Part shown: piece by piece, positions 17,945 to 27,629 of the stretch | Layout of the letters: every line of letters begins with the position of its first letter | How positions within the stretch are numbered: position 1 is the stretch's first letter | Assembly (NCBI GenBank): GCA_903231505.1 | Contig: CAFBRK010000140.1 | Coordinates: 1 to 64,000 of the forward strand | DNA length: 64,000 nt | Direction of reading: 5' to 3' | Source: Olavius algarvensis associated proteobacterium Delta 3 | GTDB lineage: Bacteria; Desulfobacterota; Desulfobacteria; Desulfobacterales; CAFBRK01 | The notes under the pieces: model-generated | Database searches by the model: none | The model's input: only the letters and a program-made list of their open reading frames with translations | Told to the model about the DNA's origin: nothing | Program-made: the position numbers and the translations under genes

Positions 17945-18472
17945 ATGTATGCCACAAAGGTGGCGGGACGTCTTTTACAGTATTCAAGTGTTGAATAACA
18001 GTTTTACGCTTCCATTAAATTCGAAGCACGACGCTCGACCCGCCATCGCGATGCTAGGGCGGGCAAGAATCCGAAATGTTTCGACAAGCTCACCACCCTG
18101 AGCATAGTCGAAGGGCAATACCAAAAATCTAAAGTTTAAAATTCCAAACCAACGCATCTTTCTTTTCATTTTTTAAGAATTTGGTTATTGGGTTTTGTTA
18201 TTTGTTTCGTATTTCGAAACTTGTCCGCCTCTGGCGGATTCGGTTTTTTATACCTGACTTTGATCGCCTCCGTTGTTCTTATTGCCTTAACTGAACCGCA
18301 CACAAAACCAACTCAAGGAATGAGCCCATCCTACCCCCTCCCTTTTAATCCCTCCCACCAGGGGAGGGAAATAATAACGTCCTCCCCCTTGATGGGGGGG
18401 GCTCGGTTGGGGTTTCAGAATGGCCGATCTCCAAATCCTAAGCCTTGTTACTACATCCGAATCGCTTACTGA
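17945..18472. repeat. Gene-free stretch with palindromic repeats
   Basis: Two repeat types are visible: TTCGACAAGCTCACC...GAGCATAGTCGAAGG (about 18080-18116), an inverted repeat, and a CCCCTCCC/GGGAGGG block (about 18335-18415) containing CCCACCAGGGGAGGG and CCCCCTTGATGGGGGGG. Open frames here have no supporting features. Confidence 0.55.
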
Positions 18473-21118
18473 ATGTTTGAGGTACAACGACAGCATAGAG
18501 CTTCTAATGATAACCGAGGACAGTCTCAGCGACCATCACTGTACCGGAGACCGTTATTCTGGCTGCTTGTTGGGTATTGCCTTCTTTTGCTCGCTTCTCA
18601 CCTGTACCGGATGTCTTTGTCGGACCCGCCGCCTCCCACACCTTCCCAATATTCGATCACCATTTCCACTTCCGATGACAGTCGACCGGCATCGAACCCC
18701 GTCACCATCCGATACCTGGAAACCAGGCCGCAAGACCCGGATGAGTCGCCAGTGGTGCTGCTGATCCACGGCAGTCCCATGGCCGCCAGCCACGTGTTTC
18801 CCGAATTGATGAAAAACCTGCCGGCGACCTGGCGGATTCTGGCGCCGGACCTTCCGGGATTCGGTACGTCTACCCAGGATATTCCGGAATACAGCATAGA
18901 GGCCCACGCCGATTATCTCCTCCTGTTCATGGACAAGCTCGGGATCGCGCAGGCACACATGGTGGCTTACAGCATGGGTGGCGGCGTCGCGATTCACCTC
19001 GCGGCCGAGGCACCGGAGCGGGTGCTTTCCGTGGCGCTGCTTTCATCCATCGGCGTGCAGGAACTGGAGTTGCTCGGTGATTACCACTTAAACAGGGCGC
19101 TCCACGGCACCCAGTTGGCCACCTTGTGGCTTCTTCAGGAAGGCGTCCCGCACTTCGGATGGCTTGATCGATTTCCCCTCAACACGAATTATGCGCGTAA
19201 TTTTTACGAAACCGACCAGCGTCCGTTGCGCAGACTGTTGCGGCAGGTGGAACAGCCGACACTGATATGGCACGGGGCTTCCGATACCCTGGTGCCGGCG
19301 GTGGCCGCCAAGGAACATTATCGGCTGGTTCCACAAAGTGAGCTCCTTCTTTTCGACGGCGGACACCTGCTGATGTTCGAACAGCCGGATCTCGTAACGG
19401 CCCAAGTGTCCGAGTTTATCACCCGTGTGGAAGCCGGAAAGGGCGACACTCGGGCGACGGCAGATCCGGTTCGGGTGGAAGCCGCCGGCGAGTTGATGCC
19501 GACGGTGATGCTGACCCCTGCGGAAGGCCCACTGCTGATCATGTACATGGTGCTCATTGCCCTGGCCACACTGATCAGCGAGGATCTGGCCTGTATCGGT
19601 GCCGGAATGATGGCGGCGCGAGGCATTATCGGGTTTGTACCGGCCGCCGCCGCCGCATTTATCGGAATCGTGATAGGAGATATTCTGCTGTTTCTGGCCG
19701 GCAGATTCATCGGCCGGCCCGCCCTTGGAAAGGCGCCGCTCAAATGGTTGTTGACTAAAGAAGATATCGAGCGATCAACCGAGTGGTTCCGTGCCCGTGG
19801 GCCGGCCATCATTTTAATCAGTAGGTTTCTGCCAGGCAGCCGCCTGCCGACGTATTTCACCGCGGGAATGCTCGGCAGCAGTCTGGTGACCTTTACGGTC
19901 TATTTCGGGATTGCGGCCTTGCTGTGGACTCCGGCTCTGGTGGGGTTGGCCACAGTGGTTGGCAGCCGCATCCTTTCTTATTACCCGGTCTTCGAGCAGT
20001 ATGCGATCTGGGTGGCTCTTGCCACTGTGTTCTTTTTGTGGCTGGGTGTCCGGATCCTGGTACCATTATCCAGTTTCCGTGGGCGGCGGTTGTTGCTTTC
20101 CAGATTCCGGCGTCTGACGAGATGGGAATTCTGGCCGGTCCAGGTGTTCTACATTCCCATAGTTGGGTACATTTTGTTTTTGGGTCTTCGGCACCGAAAT
20201 TTTACAGTGTTCACAGCGGCTAATCCGGGGATGCCGGCCGGGGGGATCATCGGCGAATCGAAGTCGGACATCCTGGATCATCTGGCATCTTCAGGCAGCG
20301 TGGCGTCTTTTTCCATTGTCAAACGGAAGGCGCCGAGAAACAGACAGTTGGCACAAATTCGCGCCTTTATGGAGTCGGAGCACCTGACATTTCCAATCAT
20401 TTTAAAACCCGACGTGGGAGAGCGGGGCCAGGGTGTCACCGTTGCCAAAAACATAGAACACGTCGAGCACTATCTCGAAGGGGCAGTAGAGGACACCATC
20501 GTTCAAGAATACATCGAGGGGATCGAGTATGGCGTGTTTTACTATCGCTATCCGGGACAGAAAAAGGGTGCCATCCTTTCGATCACCGACAAACGGCGCC
20601 TGTTTCTGACCGGTGACGGCACACACACCCTGGAGGAACTCATCCTCATGGACGACCGGGCCGTCTGCAAAGCCCCGCTTCACCTCCGGGTGCATCGGAG
20701 CCGACTTTTCGATGTGCCGGCGGCTGGAGAGGACATCGAGCTCGTCGAAATGGGCACCCACGCCCGGGGAGCGCTCTTTCTCGACGGCAGCGCGCTGATC
20801 ACGCCGGAGATGACGGCCGCCTTCGATGCGATCAGCCGACATTTCGCTGGCTTCTACTTCGGCCGCTACGATGTGCGCGTCCCTTCGGTGGAAGATTTCC
20901 AGCAGGGGAAACACATTACGGTGCTGGAACTCAACGGGGTGACCTCAGAAGCCACCCACGTCTATGATCCGAAGAACCGCCTGTTCCGGGCCTGGCGGGA
21001 CTTGATGCGCCAGTGGAGGATCGCCTTTGAGATCGGAGCGGCCAATGCAGAAAAGGGCTTTGAGCCGATATCGGCCAGGCGGTTTTTGGAGATGGTGTTC
21101 CTGAAGAGATATGAATGA
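18473..21118 (+). CDS. Fusion: alpha/beta hydrolase - DedA-like membrane domain - ATP-grasp
   Basis: An 881-residue membrane protein made of three modules. An N-terminal anchor (about residues 27-45) precedes an alpha/beta hydrolase (about 75-320) with oxyanion HGSP at 99, nucleophile Ser167 in AYSMGG, Asp271 in GASDTLVP and His298 in GGHLL. A DedA/VTT-type membrane domain (about 345-500) has Glu370, GD at 402 and SRFLPGSR at 450, with more membrane segments to about 570. A C-terminal ATP-grasp-like domain (about 575-870) starts WEFWP...GGIIGESK and has ILKPDVGERGQG, VQEYIEG and LELNG. Each module is recognisable; the joint reaction, perhaps on lipid or envelope material, is unknown. No clear Shine-Dalgarno before ATG 18473. 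Confidence 0.78.
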   Translation: MFEVQRQHRASNDNRGQSQRPSLYRRPLFWLLVGYCLLLLASHLYRMSLSDPPPPTPSQYSITISTSDDSRPASNPVTIRYLETRPQDPDESPVVLLIHGSPMAASHVFPELMKNLPATWRILAPDLPGFGTSTQDIPEYSIEAHADYLLLFMDKLGIAQAHMVAYSMGGGVAIHLAAEAPERVLSVALLSSIGVQELELLGDYHLNRALHGTQLATLWLLQEGVPHFGWLDRFPLNTNYARNFYETDQRPLRRLLRQVEQPTLIWHGASDTLVPAVAAKEHYRLVPQSELLLFDGGHLLMFEQPDLVTAQVSEFITRVEAGKGDTRATADPVRVEAAGELMPTVMLTPAEGPLLIMYMVLIALATLISEDLACIGAGMMAARGIIGFVPAAAAAFIGIVIGDILLFLAGRFIGRPALGKAPLKWLLTKEDIERSTEWFRARGPAIILISRFLPGSRLPTYFTAGMLGSSLVTFTVYFGIAALLWTPALVGLATVVGSRILSYYPVFEQYAIWVALATVFFLWLGVRILVPLSSFRGRRLLLSRFRRLTRWEFWPVQVFYIPIVGYILFLGLRHRNFTVFTAANPGMPAGGIIGESKSDILDHLASSGSVASFSIVKRKAPRNRQLAQIRAFMESEHLTFPIILKPDVGERGQGVTVAKNIEHVEHYLEGAVEDTIVQEYIEGIEYGVFYYRYPGQKKGAILSITDKRRLFLTGDGTHTLEELILMDDRAVCKAPLHLRVHRSRLFDVPAAGEDIELVEMGTHARGALFLDGSALITPEMTAAFDAISRHFAGFYFGRYDVRVPSVEDFQQGKHITVLELNGVTSEATHVYDPKNRLFRAWRDLMRQWRIAFEIGAANAEKGFEPISARRFLEMVFLKRYE

Positions 21119-21498
21119 TTCAGGTTACAGGTTACAGGTTTCAGGATACAAGACATAAGGTACAAACCGGGACCATAGGTAACACATTTCGGGGTGACAG
21201 GTTTCGGGTGCCGGGTGTCAGGTGTCAGGTGTCGGGTGTCAGGTGTCAGGTGTCGGGTGTCAGGTGTCGGGTGTCAGGTTTCAGAAACCACTCATTCCTG
21301 ACACCTGAAACATGAAACCCGACATCCTTGCATCCTGCATCTTGGATCTTGTATCCGTCCTTCCTCTGCATCCTGTATCTGCCCTATCAACTTACACCTT
21401 GACCCTTCGTAAAGGGTGATGCTATCCAATGGGGCGCTACTGAAAAAGCCCCGTTCAATTGCATCATTACCCACCAACCCAAAAGCAAAAAGGCTCTC
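21119..21498. repeat. Gene-free stretch with heptamer tandem repeats
   Basis: About 21194-21283 is a 7-bp array of GGTGTCA and GGTGTCG; 21297-21322 is a short inverted echo (CCTGACACCTGAAAC). About 21325-21375 holds CATCCTGCATCTTGGATC-like words, related to the array at the start of the window. No promoter for the following efflux operon could be recognised with confidence. Confidence 0.75.
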
Positions 21499-22677
21499 AT
21501 GCACGGAACGAATCTGTTCAAGATAGGTTGTTTACTGGGGATGGTTGCCCTGCTGATCGGCTGCGGCAAAAAGGCAGAACAGGCCCAGGCGCCGCCGCCT
21601 CCGGAAGTCAGCGTCGTCACCATTGAGGCCCAGGAAGTTCTTGTCCCCATTGAATTTGTGGGCGAAATTTTGGGGGCCCAGGACATTGCGATCCGGGCCC
21701 GGGTTGAAGGATTTCTGGAAGGGATTCATTTCGAGGAAGGCGGGGACGTCGAGGCCGGTCAACTGCTCTATACCATCGAGAGCCAGCCCTATGAAGCCGA
21801 CGTGGCGGCCTTTATGAGCCGGGTCGCTGAAGCCAAGACCATGCTGGCCAAGGCCACCAGTGATCTGAACCGGATCCGGCCCCTGGCGAAAGCCAAGGCA
21901 GTCAGCGAGAGCGATCTTGACAGTGCTGTGGCGGAATATGAAGCCGCCGAGGCGTCTGTGCAAGCGGCCGAAGCCAATCTCCGGGCCTCCAAAATCAACC
22001 TGAGCTACACCCGCGTAAAAGCCCCGATCACCGGCATTATCGGTAAGACCCATGCCAAGGTAGGGGACTTCGTTGGGCGTTCACCCAACCCGGTCATTCT
22101 GAACACGGTGTCGAACATCGAAACGGTTCGGGTTCAATTTTACCTCACGGAAAACCAGTTTTTGCAGGTGGCCCGGTACATACAGGAACTCGAAAAAGAG
22201 AAACAAGGGGAAGTGGACCCCCAAAAGGCGAAACCGTCGACCCTTAAAATGTATTTGTCCGACGGATCGCTCTATCCGGAAACAGGAACATTCGATTTTA
22301 TCGACCGGGGTATCGATCCCACCACCGGTTCGATACTGATTCAGGTATCATTTCCGAACCCGGAGGAACTCCTCCGCCCGGGCCAGTTCGCCAGGATAAC
22401 GACCTACTCGGAGACCATTGAAAGCGGCATCCTGGTGCCCCAGCGCTGCGTGTCAGACCTGCAGGGCATTCAGCGGGTCTTTGTGGTCGGCAACGACAAC
22501 AAGGTGGAGGAGCGCAGGATCGATCGTGGGCCTCAGATCGGGAACAGATTTCTGATTCGCGAGGGTCTCAAGGCGGGCGAACGGATCGTCTTTGAAGGCC
22601 TCCAGAAAGTCGCAGACGGTTCGGTGGTCACCCCCAAAGCCGTAACTCCCCCAACCTCGGAAACAGAAACGTCATAG
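21499..22677 (+). CDS. RND efflux periplasmic adaptor (membrane fusion lipoprotein)
   Basis: A 392-residue AcrA/MexA-type adaptor that links the inner-membrane pump to the outer-membrane channel. A lipoprotein signal ends in LLIGC (Cys22), so it is probably lipid-anchored in the periplasm. Visible domains are the barrel-sandwich hybrid (AIRARVEGFLEGIHFEEGGDVEAGQLLYTIE, in two parts around residues 58-90), a long alpha-hairpin (about 95-165), and the beta-barrel and membrane-proximal domains (about 175-375). It is the first gene of the efflux operon; the permease begins 6 bases after its stop. The substrate cannot be read from sequence. Confidence 0.92.
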   Translation: MHGTNLFKIGCLLGMVALLIGCGKKAEQAQAPPPPEVSVVTIEAQEVLVPIEFVGEILGAQDIAIRARVEGFLEGIHFEEGGDVEAGQLLYTIESQPYEADVAAFMSRVAEAKTMLAKATSDLNRIRPLAKAKAVSESDLDSAVAEYEAAEASVQAAEANLRASKINLSYTRVKAPITGIIGKTHAKVGDFVGRSPNPVILNTVSNIETVRVQFYLTENQFLQVARYIQELEKEKQGEVDPQKAKPSTLKMYLSDGSLYPETGTFDFIDRGIDPTTGSILIQVSFPNPEELLRPGQFARITTYSETIESGILVPQRCVSDLQGIQRVFVVGNDNKVEERRIDRGPQIGNRFLIREGLKAGERIVFEGLQKVADGSVVTPKAVTPPTSETETS

Positions 22678-22683
22678 GCATCC

Positions 22684-25600
22684 ATGGGCTCATTTTTTGT
22701 CAGGCGGCCGGTGGTCGCCATGGTCATCGCCATTGTCACCGTTATCGTGGGAACCGTTTCTCTCCTTTCGCTTCCCATGGAGCAGTATCCCAACATCACT
22801 CCCCCCGTGGTGGAAGTGCGCGCCACCTATACCGGCGCCAACGCGGTCAGCGTAGAGCAGTCGGTGGCCACGCCGCTTGAGCAACAGATCAACGGCGTGG
22901 AAAACATGCTCTACATGAAGTCCACCAACGCCAACGACGGCTCCATGCTCGTCCAGGTCTCCTTCGAGGTGGGCACCGACCCGGACATGAACACGGTCTT
23001 TACCCAGAACCGGGTGGCTGCCGCCACGGCCAAGCTGCCCGAAGAGGTCAAGCGCCTGGGGGTCACCACGGAAAAATCCCTGCCCAACATCCTTACGATC
23101 ATCACCCTGACCGCCGAGGACGACCGTTACAGCCAGGATTTTCTGGGCAACTATGCCCTGATCAACATCAAGGACGTGCTGGCGCGTATCCGGGGCATCG
23201 GGCGGGTGGGCGTTATACTGGCCAGCGACTATTCCATGCGGATCTGGATCAAGCCCGACCGCCTGGCCCGGCTGGGGATTACCGTACCCGAAATCGTCGA
23301 TGCCATACGGGCCCAGAGCGTGATCGTTCCCGGAGGCAAGTTCGGCGCCGAACCGTCGCCGCCGGGCACCGAGTTCACCTACACGGTGCGCCTGCCCGAG
23401 CGGCTGCAGGAGGAAAAGGAGTTTGGCGAAATTGTGGTGCGCACCACCGAAGGCGGGGCACAGGTGAAGATCAAGCACATCGCCAAGGTGGAACTGGGCG
23501 CGGAAACATACAACGGGTTTACCCGGCTGAACAACCGGAAAGCGGCCATCATCGGCCTCTACCAGTCCCCCGGTTCCAACGCTGTCGAGCTGGTTGAACA
23601 ATCCATCGCGACGATGGAGGAGCTTTCCAAAGCCTTCCCCAGCGGCATGCGCTACGACATATCCCTGGACACCTCCAAGCCGATCACGGCCGGCATCAAG
23701 GAGATCGTCGAGACCCTGTTCATCGCCCTGGCCCTGGTGATCTTCGTGGTGTTTATTTTCATTCAGGACTGGCGCGCCACCCTGATTCCCACAATCGCTA
23801 TCCCGGTCTCACTGGTCGGCTCGTTCATGCTCTTTCCCCTGCTGGGGTTCACCATCAACGTTTTGTCCCTGCTGGGCCTGGTGCTGGCCATCGGCATCGT
23901 CGTGGACGACGCCATCGTGGTGGTGGAGGCCGTGCAGGTCAACATCGACAAGGGGATGAATTCCAAAGAGGCCACCATCCAGGCCATGAAGGAGGTGACC
24001 GGACCGGTCATCGCCACCATCCTGGTGCTCATCGCCGTGTTCGTTCCCGTGGCCGGCATGGCCGGCATCACCGGCCGCCTCTACCAGCAGTTTGCCATAA
24101 CGATTGCGGTGTCCGTTGCCTTTTCCTCGGTCAACGCCCTGACCCTTAGCCCGGCCCTGTGCGCCCTGCTGTTGAAAAAGCCCAAACCCTACCGGGGTCC
24201 GCTGGGCGCATTTTTCAAGCTCTTCAACAAGGTGTTCGACCGGTCCACCGACGGCTACATGACCTTCGCCCGGGTGGTGACCCGTAAAATCGTCCTGGGG
24301 ATGGTGTTCATCGGCGTCATTCTGGGGGCAACCGGTCTTGTGGGTAAGGTGCTGCCGGGCGGGTTCATGCCGGAAGAGGACATGGGCTACCTGTTCGTCC
24401 ATTTCCAGTTGCCGGATGCGGCCTCCCTGCAGCGCACGGATGCGGTGGCCAAAACGCTGGAGCAGATCGTCGAAAAACACCCGGAGGTCGAATTCGTCAC
24501 CACCGCGGCCGGTTTCAACATGCTCACCAGCGCCAATGCCTCCAACACCGGAATTCTCTTTGTTTCCCTGGTGGACTGGAGCCTGAGGGAAAAAACGGCC
24601 CTGGACCTGGTCCGGGATCTCAACATCGAGTTCATGTCCAGCATTAACGAGGCCCGGGTGTTTGCCTTCGGTCCGCCCGCCATTCCCGGCCTGGGCAGCG
24701 CTTCGGGATTTAGCCTGATGCTCCAGGATACTGCCGGCAATCCGCCGGCCTATCTGGCCCAGCAGGCCGGCCGCTTTATTCAGGCCGCAATGAAACGGCC
24801 GGAGATTGGATCGGTGTTTACCAGCTTCAGCGCCAGTGTCCCCCAGAAATTTATCGACATCAACCGGGACAAGATCCTCAAGGCCGGCATAAAGCTCAAT
24901 GACATCTACACCTCCGTGGGCGCTTTCCTGGGCGGGAGCTACGTGAACGACTTCAACCGGTTCGGCCGGCTGTACAAGGCCTACATCCAGGCCGAACCCG
25001 AATTTCGACAGAACCAGGAGCAGGTCAACCTGTTTTTTATCAAGAACAGCCAGGGCGTGAGCGTTCCCCTGGCGGCCTTTGTGGATATCCACGATGTGGC
25101 GGGACCGGATTTCACCAACCGCTTCAATCTGTTCCGGGCCGTGGAGCTCTCGGGAGGCCCGGCCCGGGGCTACACATCGGCCCAGGCCACGGCCGCGCTG
25201 GAAGCCGTTGCCGCCGAAACCCTTCCCCCGGAAATGACCTATTCATGGAGCAACATGTCCTACCAGGAGAAGCAGGCGTCCGGTTCCGTGGTCATTGTAT
25301 TTGCCTTCTCTCTGGCGTTTGTTTTTCTGATTCTGGCCGCCCAGTATGAAAGCTGGTCCCTTCCGGCCAGCATCCTGCTGGGAACCCCCTTTGCGCTGCT
25401 GGGCGCCATGGCGGCGGTGCTGGTAATGCGGCAGTTCGACCTGAGCTACGAAAACAACGTCTTTGCCCAGATCTCCCTGGTGATGCTCATCGGCATGGCG
25501 GCGAAAAATGCCATCTTGATCGTGGAGTTTGCCAACATCCGGTTCAACGAGGGCATGACCCTTTTCGACGCGGCTATCGAAGCGGCCCGTTCCCGCTTCC

Positions 25601-25854
25601 GTCCCATATTGATGACCGCCTTTTCGTTCATCCTGGGCGTGCTGCCCCTTGTTTTCGCCACGGGCACCGGATCGGAAGCCCGAAAAGTCATGGGAATGGC
25701 CCTGCTGGGGGGCATGACTTTGGCCACCCTGCTGGGTGTTTTCTTCTACCCCATGTTGTTTGTCATGATCGGGAAAATTTTCGGCTACGAAAAGAAACGG
25801 GATCGTCAAAACAACCAAATAGAAAAAGGCGATGAACTTGTTCCGAGTGATTAA
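22684..25854 (+). CDS. RND efflux permease (AcrB/HAE1 family)
   Basis: A 1056-residue proton-driven inner-membrane exporter of hydrophobic compounds. It opens with the conserved FFVRRPVVAMVIAI first helix and has twelve expected membrane segments with two large periplasmic loops. In the TM4 region GIVVDDAIVVVEAV (about residues 404-417) the two adjacent aspartates are the proton-relay pair of HAE1 pumps. The second half has LIGMAAKNAILIVEFAN (about 937-953). Full length, no lesion. Its 3' end overlaps the outer-membrane gene by 23 bases, consistent with one operon. Confidence 0.94.
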   Translation: MGSFFVRRPVVAMVIAIVTVIVGTVSLLSLPMEQYPNITPPVVEVRATYTGANAVSVEQSVATPLEQQINGVENMLYMKSTNANDGSMLVQVSFEVGTDPDMNTVFTQNRVAAATAKLPEEVKRLGVTTEKSLPNILTIITLTAEDDRYSQDFLGNYALINIKDVLARIRGIGRVGVILASDYSMRIWIKPDRLARLGITVPEIVDAIRAQSVIVPGGKFGAEPSPPGTEFTYTVRLPERLQEEKEFGEIVVRTTEGGAQVKIKHIAKVELGAETYNGFTRLNNRKAAIIGLYQSPGSNAVELVEQSIATMEELSKAFPSGMRYDISLDTSKPITAGIKEIVETLFIALALVIFVVFIFIQDWRATLIPTIAIPVSLVGSFMLFPLLGFTINVLSLLGLVLAIGIVVDDAIVVVEAVQVNIDKGMNSKEATIQAMKEVTGPVIATILVLIAVFVPVAGMAGITGRLYQQFAITIAVSVAFSSVNALTLSPALCALLLKKPKPYRGPLGAFFKLFNKVFDRSTDGYMTFARVVTRKIVLGMVFIGVILGATGLVGKVLPGGFMPEEDMGYLFVHFQLPDAASLQRTDAVAKTLEQIVEKHPEVEFVTTAAGFNMLTSANASNTGILFVSLVDWSLREKTALDLVRDLNIEFMSSINEARVFAFGPPAIPGLGSASGFSLMLQDTAGNPPAYLAQQAGRFIQAAMKRPEIGSVFTSFSASVPQKFIDINRDKILKAGIKLNDIYTSVGAFLGGSYVNDFNRFGRLYKAYIQAEPEFRQNQEQVNLFFIKNSQGVSVPLAAFVDIHDVAGPDFTNRFNLFRAVELSGGPARGYTSAQATAALEAVAAETLPPEMTYSWSNMSYQEKQASGSVVIVFAFSLAFVFLILAAQYESWSLPASILLGTPFALLGAMAAVLVMRQFDLSYENNVFAQISLVMLIGMAAKNAILIVEFANIRFNEGMTLFDAAIEAARSRFRPILMTAFSFILGVLPLVFATGTGSEARKVMGMALLGGMTLATLLGVFFYPMLFVMIGKIFGYEKKRDRQNNQIEKGDELVPSD

Positions 25855-27336
25855 AACCACTATATGCCTGATAGCGGGATGGTTGATGTTGCTGGCCGGG
25901 TGCGCTGTCGGCCCGGATTATCAAAAACCGGAAGTCGAGACCCCGGAAAGCTACCGGCTGGATCCCGAACCGGTGGACCAGACGGTCAACCTGAAATGGT
26001 GGGAGCAGTTCGACGACCCCGTCGTCTACGAGCTGGTCACCACCGCACTGGACAACAACCGGGATCTGAAAATCGCGGCCAGCCGCGTGCTACAGGCCCG
26101 CGCCACACTCGGTTTCACCCGGGCCGACCGGTATCCCTCGCTGGACGTGGCCGCCGGGGCCAGCACCGGGAATATCATCACAGCGACCAATAACAAAACC
26201 GAGGATACCCAGAACACGGCCTATATCGCATTGCCGCTAAGCTACGAAATCGATTTCTGGGGCAAGTTCTGGCGGGCCACCGAGGCCGCCCGGGCCGAAT
26301 TGCTGGCCAGCGATACGGTCTGAGAGCCGTACAGATCAGTCTGATCGCCGATGTTGTCGGCGCCTACTACCAGTTGCTCGATTTTCACCAACGCCTGGCC
26401 GTCTCCCAAAAGACCCTCGAATCCCGACAAGGGAGCCTGGACATCATCCAGCAGCGCTTCGACAAGGGCATCATCCCGGAAATCGATGTCAACCAGGCCC
26501 AGATCCAGAAAGAAATAGCGGCCGCGTCGATTCCGCGTTACGAGCGATCCATCGCCCTGACCGAAAATGGACTGAGTATTCTGATCGGGGAGCTCCCGGC
26601 GGCGGTTCAAATCGGCAAGGAGCTGACCGCCCAGACGGCCCCACCGGCGATTCCCACAGGCCTGCCGTCCAGTCTCCTGGAACGGCGGCCGGACATCGCC
26701 CAGGCGGAGTATCTGCTCAAGGCCCAGACCGAGGAGATCGGCATTGCGGTGGCCATGCGGATTCCGTCCTTCACCCTGACCGGCCTGCTCGGGGCCGCCA
26801 GCAACGAGTTGGCGGGAATCTCCACCGAGGGCGGCGTGTGGCGGGTCCAGGGGACAATGCTGGGACCCGTGTTCAATTTCGGCCAGAATGCCCGGCGGGT
26901 CGACATCGAGAAGGAAAAGACCCAGCAGGCCCTGTTCCGCTATGAAAATACGGTGTTGACCGCGTTCCGGGAGGTGGAAGACGCCCTGGTGGAAATCGAA
27001 ACTTACAGAAATCAGATCGCAGCGGTGACCAACCAGCGAAATGCCGCTACCAATGCCAGGGCGCTGTCGAAGAAACGCTATGACCAGGGTGTGACCAGTT
27101 ATCTCGAGGTCCTCGAAACCGAGCGACAGCTGTTCAACGCGGAACTGGAGCTGTCCGATCTGATGCGGCAGTATCTGAGTGCGTACGTCAACCTCTACAA
27201 GGCCCTGGGTGGCGGCTGGGTGAGCAAATCGGAGATGATCGCCGCCGGCCAACCCACCGGAGACCTATACTGGTCCCGGCCGCCGGAGAATGTGAACGGC
27301 GAAGCCGGAGTGGTGAACGTCAACGCTGAAAAGTAA
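25832..27336 (+). CDS. Outer-membrane efflux lipoprotein (OprM/NodT type), frameshifted
   Basis: TolC-like outer-membrane channel that completes the RND pump. The first part (25832-26323) starts with a lipoprotein signal ending LLAGC and runs to AELLASDTV before a TGA. The remainder (to 27336) is in the +1-shifted frame and continues RAVQISLIADVVGAYYQLL to the end. Restoring one base near 26311-26325 (GATACGGTC-TGAGAG) gives a normal protein of about 501 residues with two OEP repeats. Both halves are otherwise intact, so a sequencing error or a recent mutation is likely. If real, the pump lacks its own exit channel. Confidence 0.88.
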
Positions 27337-27347
27337 ATGAAAGACCC

Positions 27348-27563
27348 ACCGCAGAGACGCAAAGCGCGCAAAGCGATTTTTCAATTATCAGAATCCCTGA
27401 GAGGGGGATTCTGATAATGGTATCCCTCCTCTAAGGCCTCCCTCGATGTTAGCGGTGAGCGATATGTGGATCTTAAGAAGGAGCGAATTATTTTGCTTTT
27501 CGCCCTCTCAGCGAAAAGCAAAATGAAAGTTCTCCTCTGCGACCTCCGCGTCTCTGCGGTAAA
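27348..27563. repeat. Structured intergenic repeat, copy 3 (two-hairpin element)
   Basis: Ends are ACCGCAGAGACGCAAAG and its inverted relative CGCGTCTCTGCGGTAAA. Hairpin A is 27385-27397/27405-27417 (TTATCAGAATCCC, loop TGAGAGG). Hairpin B is 27490-27503/27511-27524 (ATTTTGCTTTTCGC, loop CCTCTCA). The loops are exact reverse complements. It lies between the convergent efflux operon and fadA. Confidence 0.88.
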
Positions 27564-27573
27564 AGCGAAATCA

Positions 27574-27603
27574 ATAAAAAAGGGCCGCCCGAAAGGGCGG
27601 CCC
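27574..27603 (-). terminator. Rho-independent terminator of fadA
   Basis: On the minus strand GGGCCGCCC, loop TTTC, GGGCGGCCC, then six T and ATT. The stem (27582-27590/27595-27603) is a perfect 9 bp and lies 27 bases after the thiolase stop. Confidence 0.92.
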
Positions 27604-27629
27604 GCTTCGGAATTTTTGCCTTGCAAAAA

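Noticed and set aside
18188..18472. 94-residue open frame before the fusion gene
   Set aside because: Crosses palindromic repeats, has no supporting start signal and no recognised domain.
23809..25092. 427-residue minus-strand open frame inside the RND permease gene
   Set aside because: Antisense shadow of a highly conserved permease, rich in His and Gly as expected from reverse reading of GC-rich codons.
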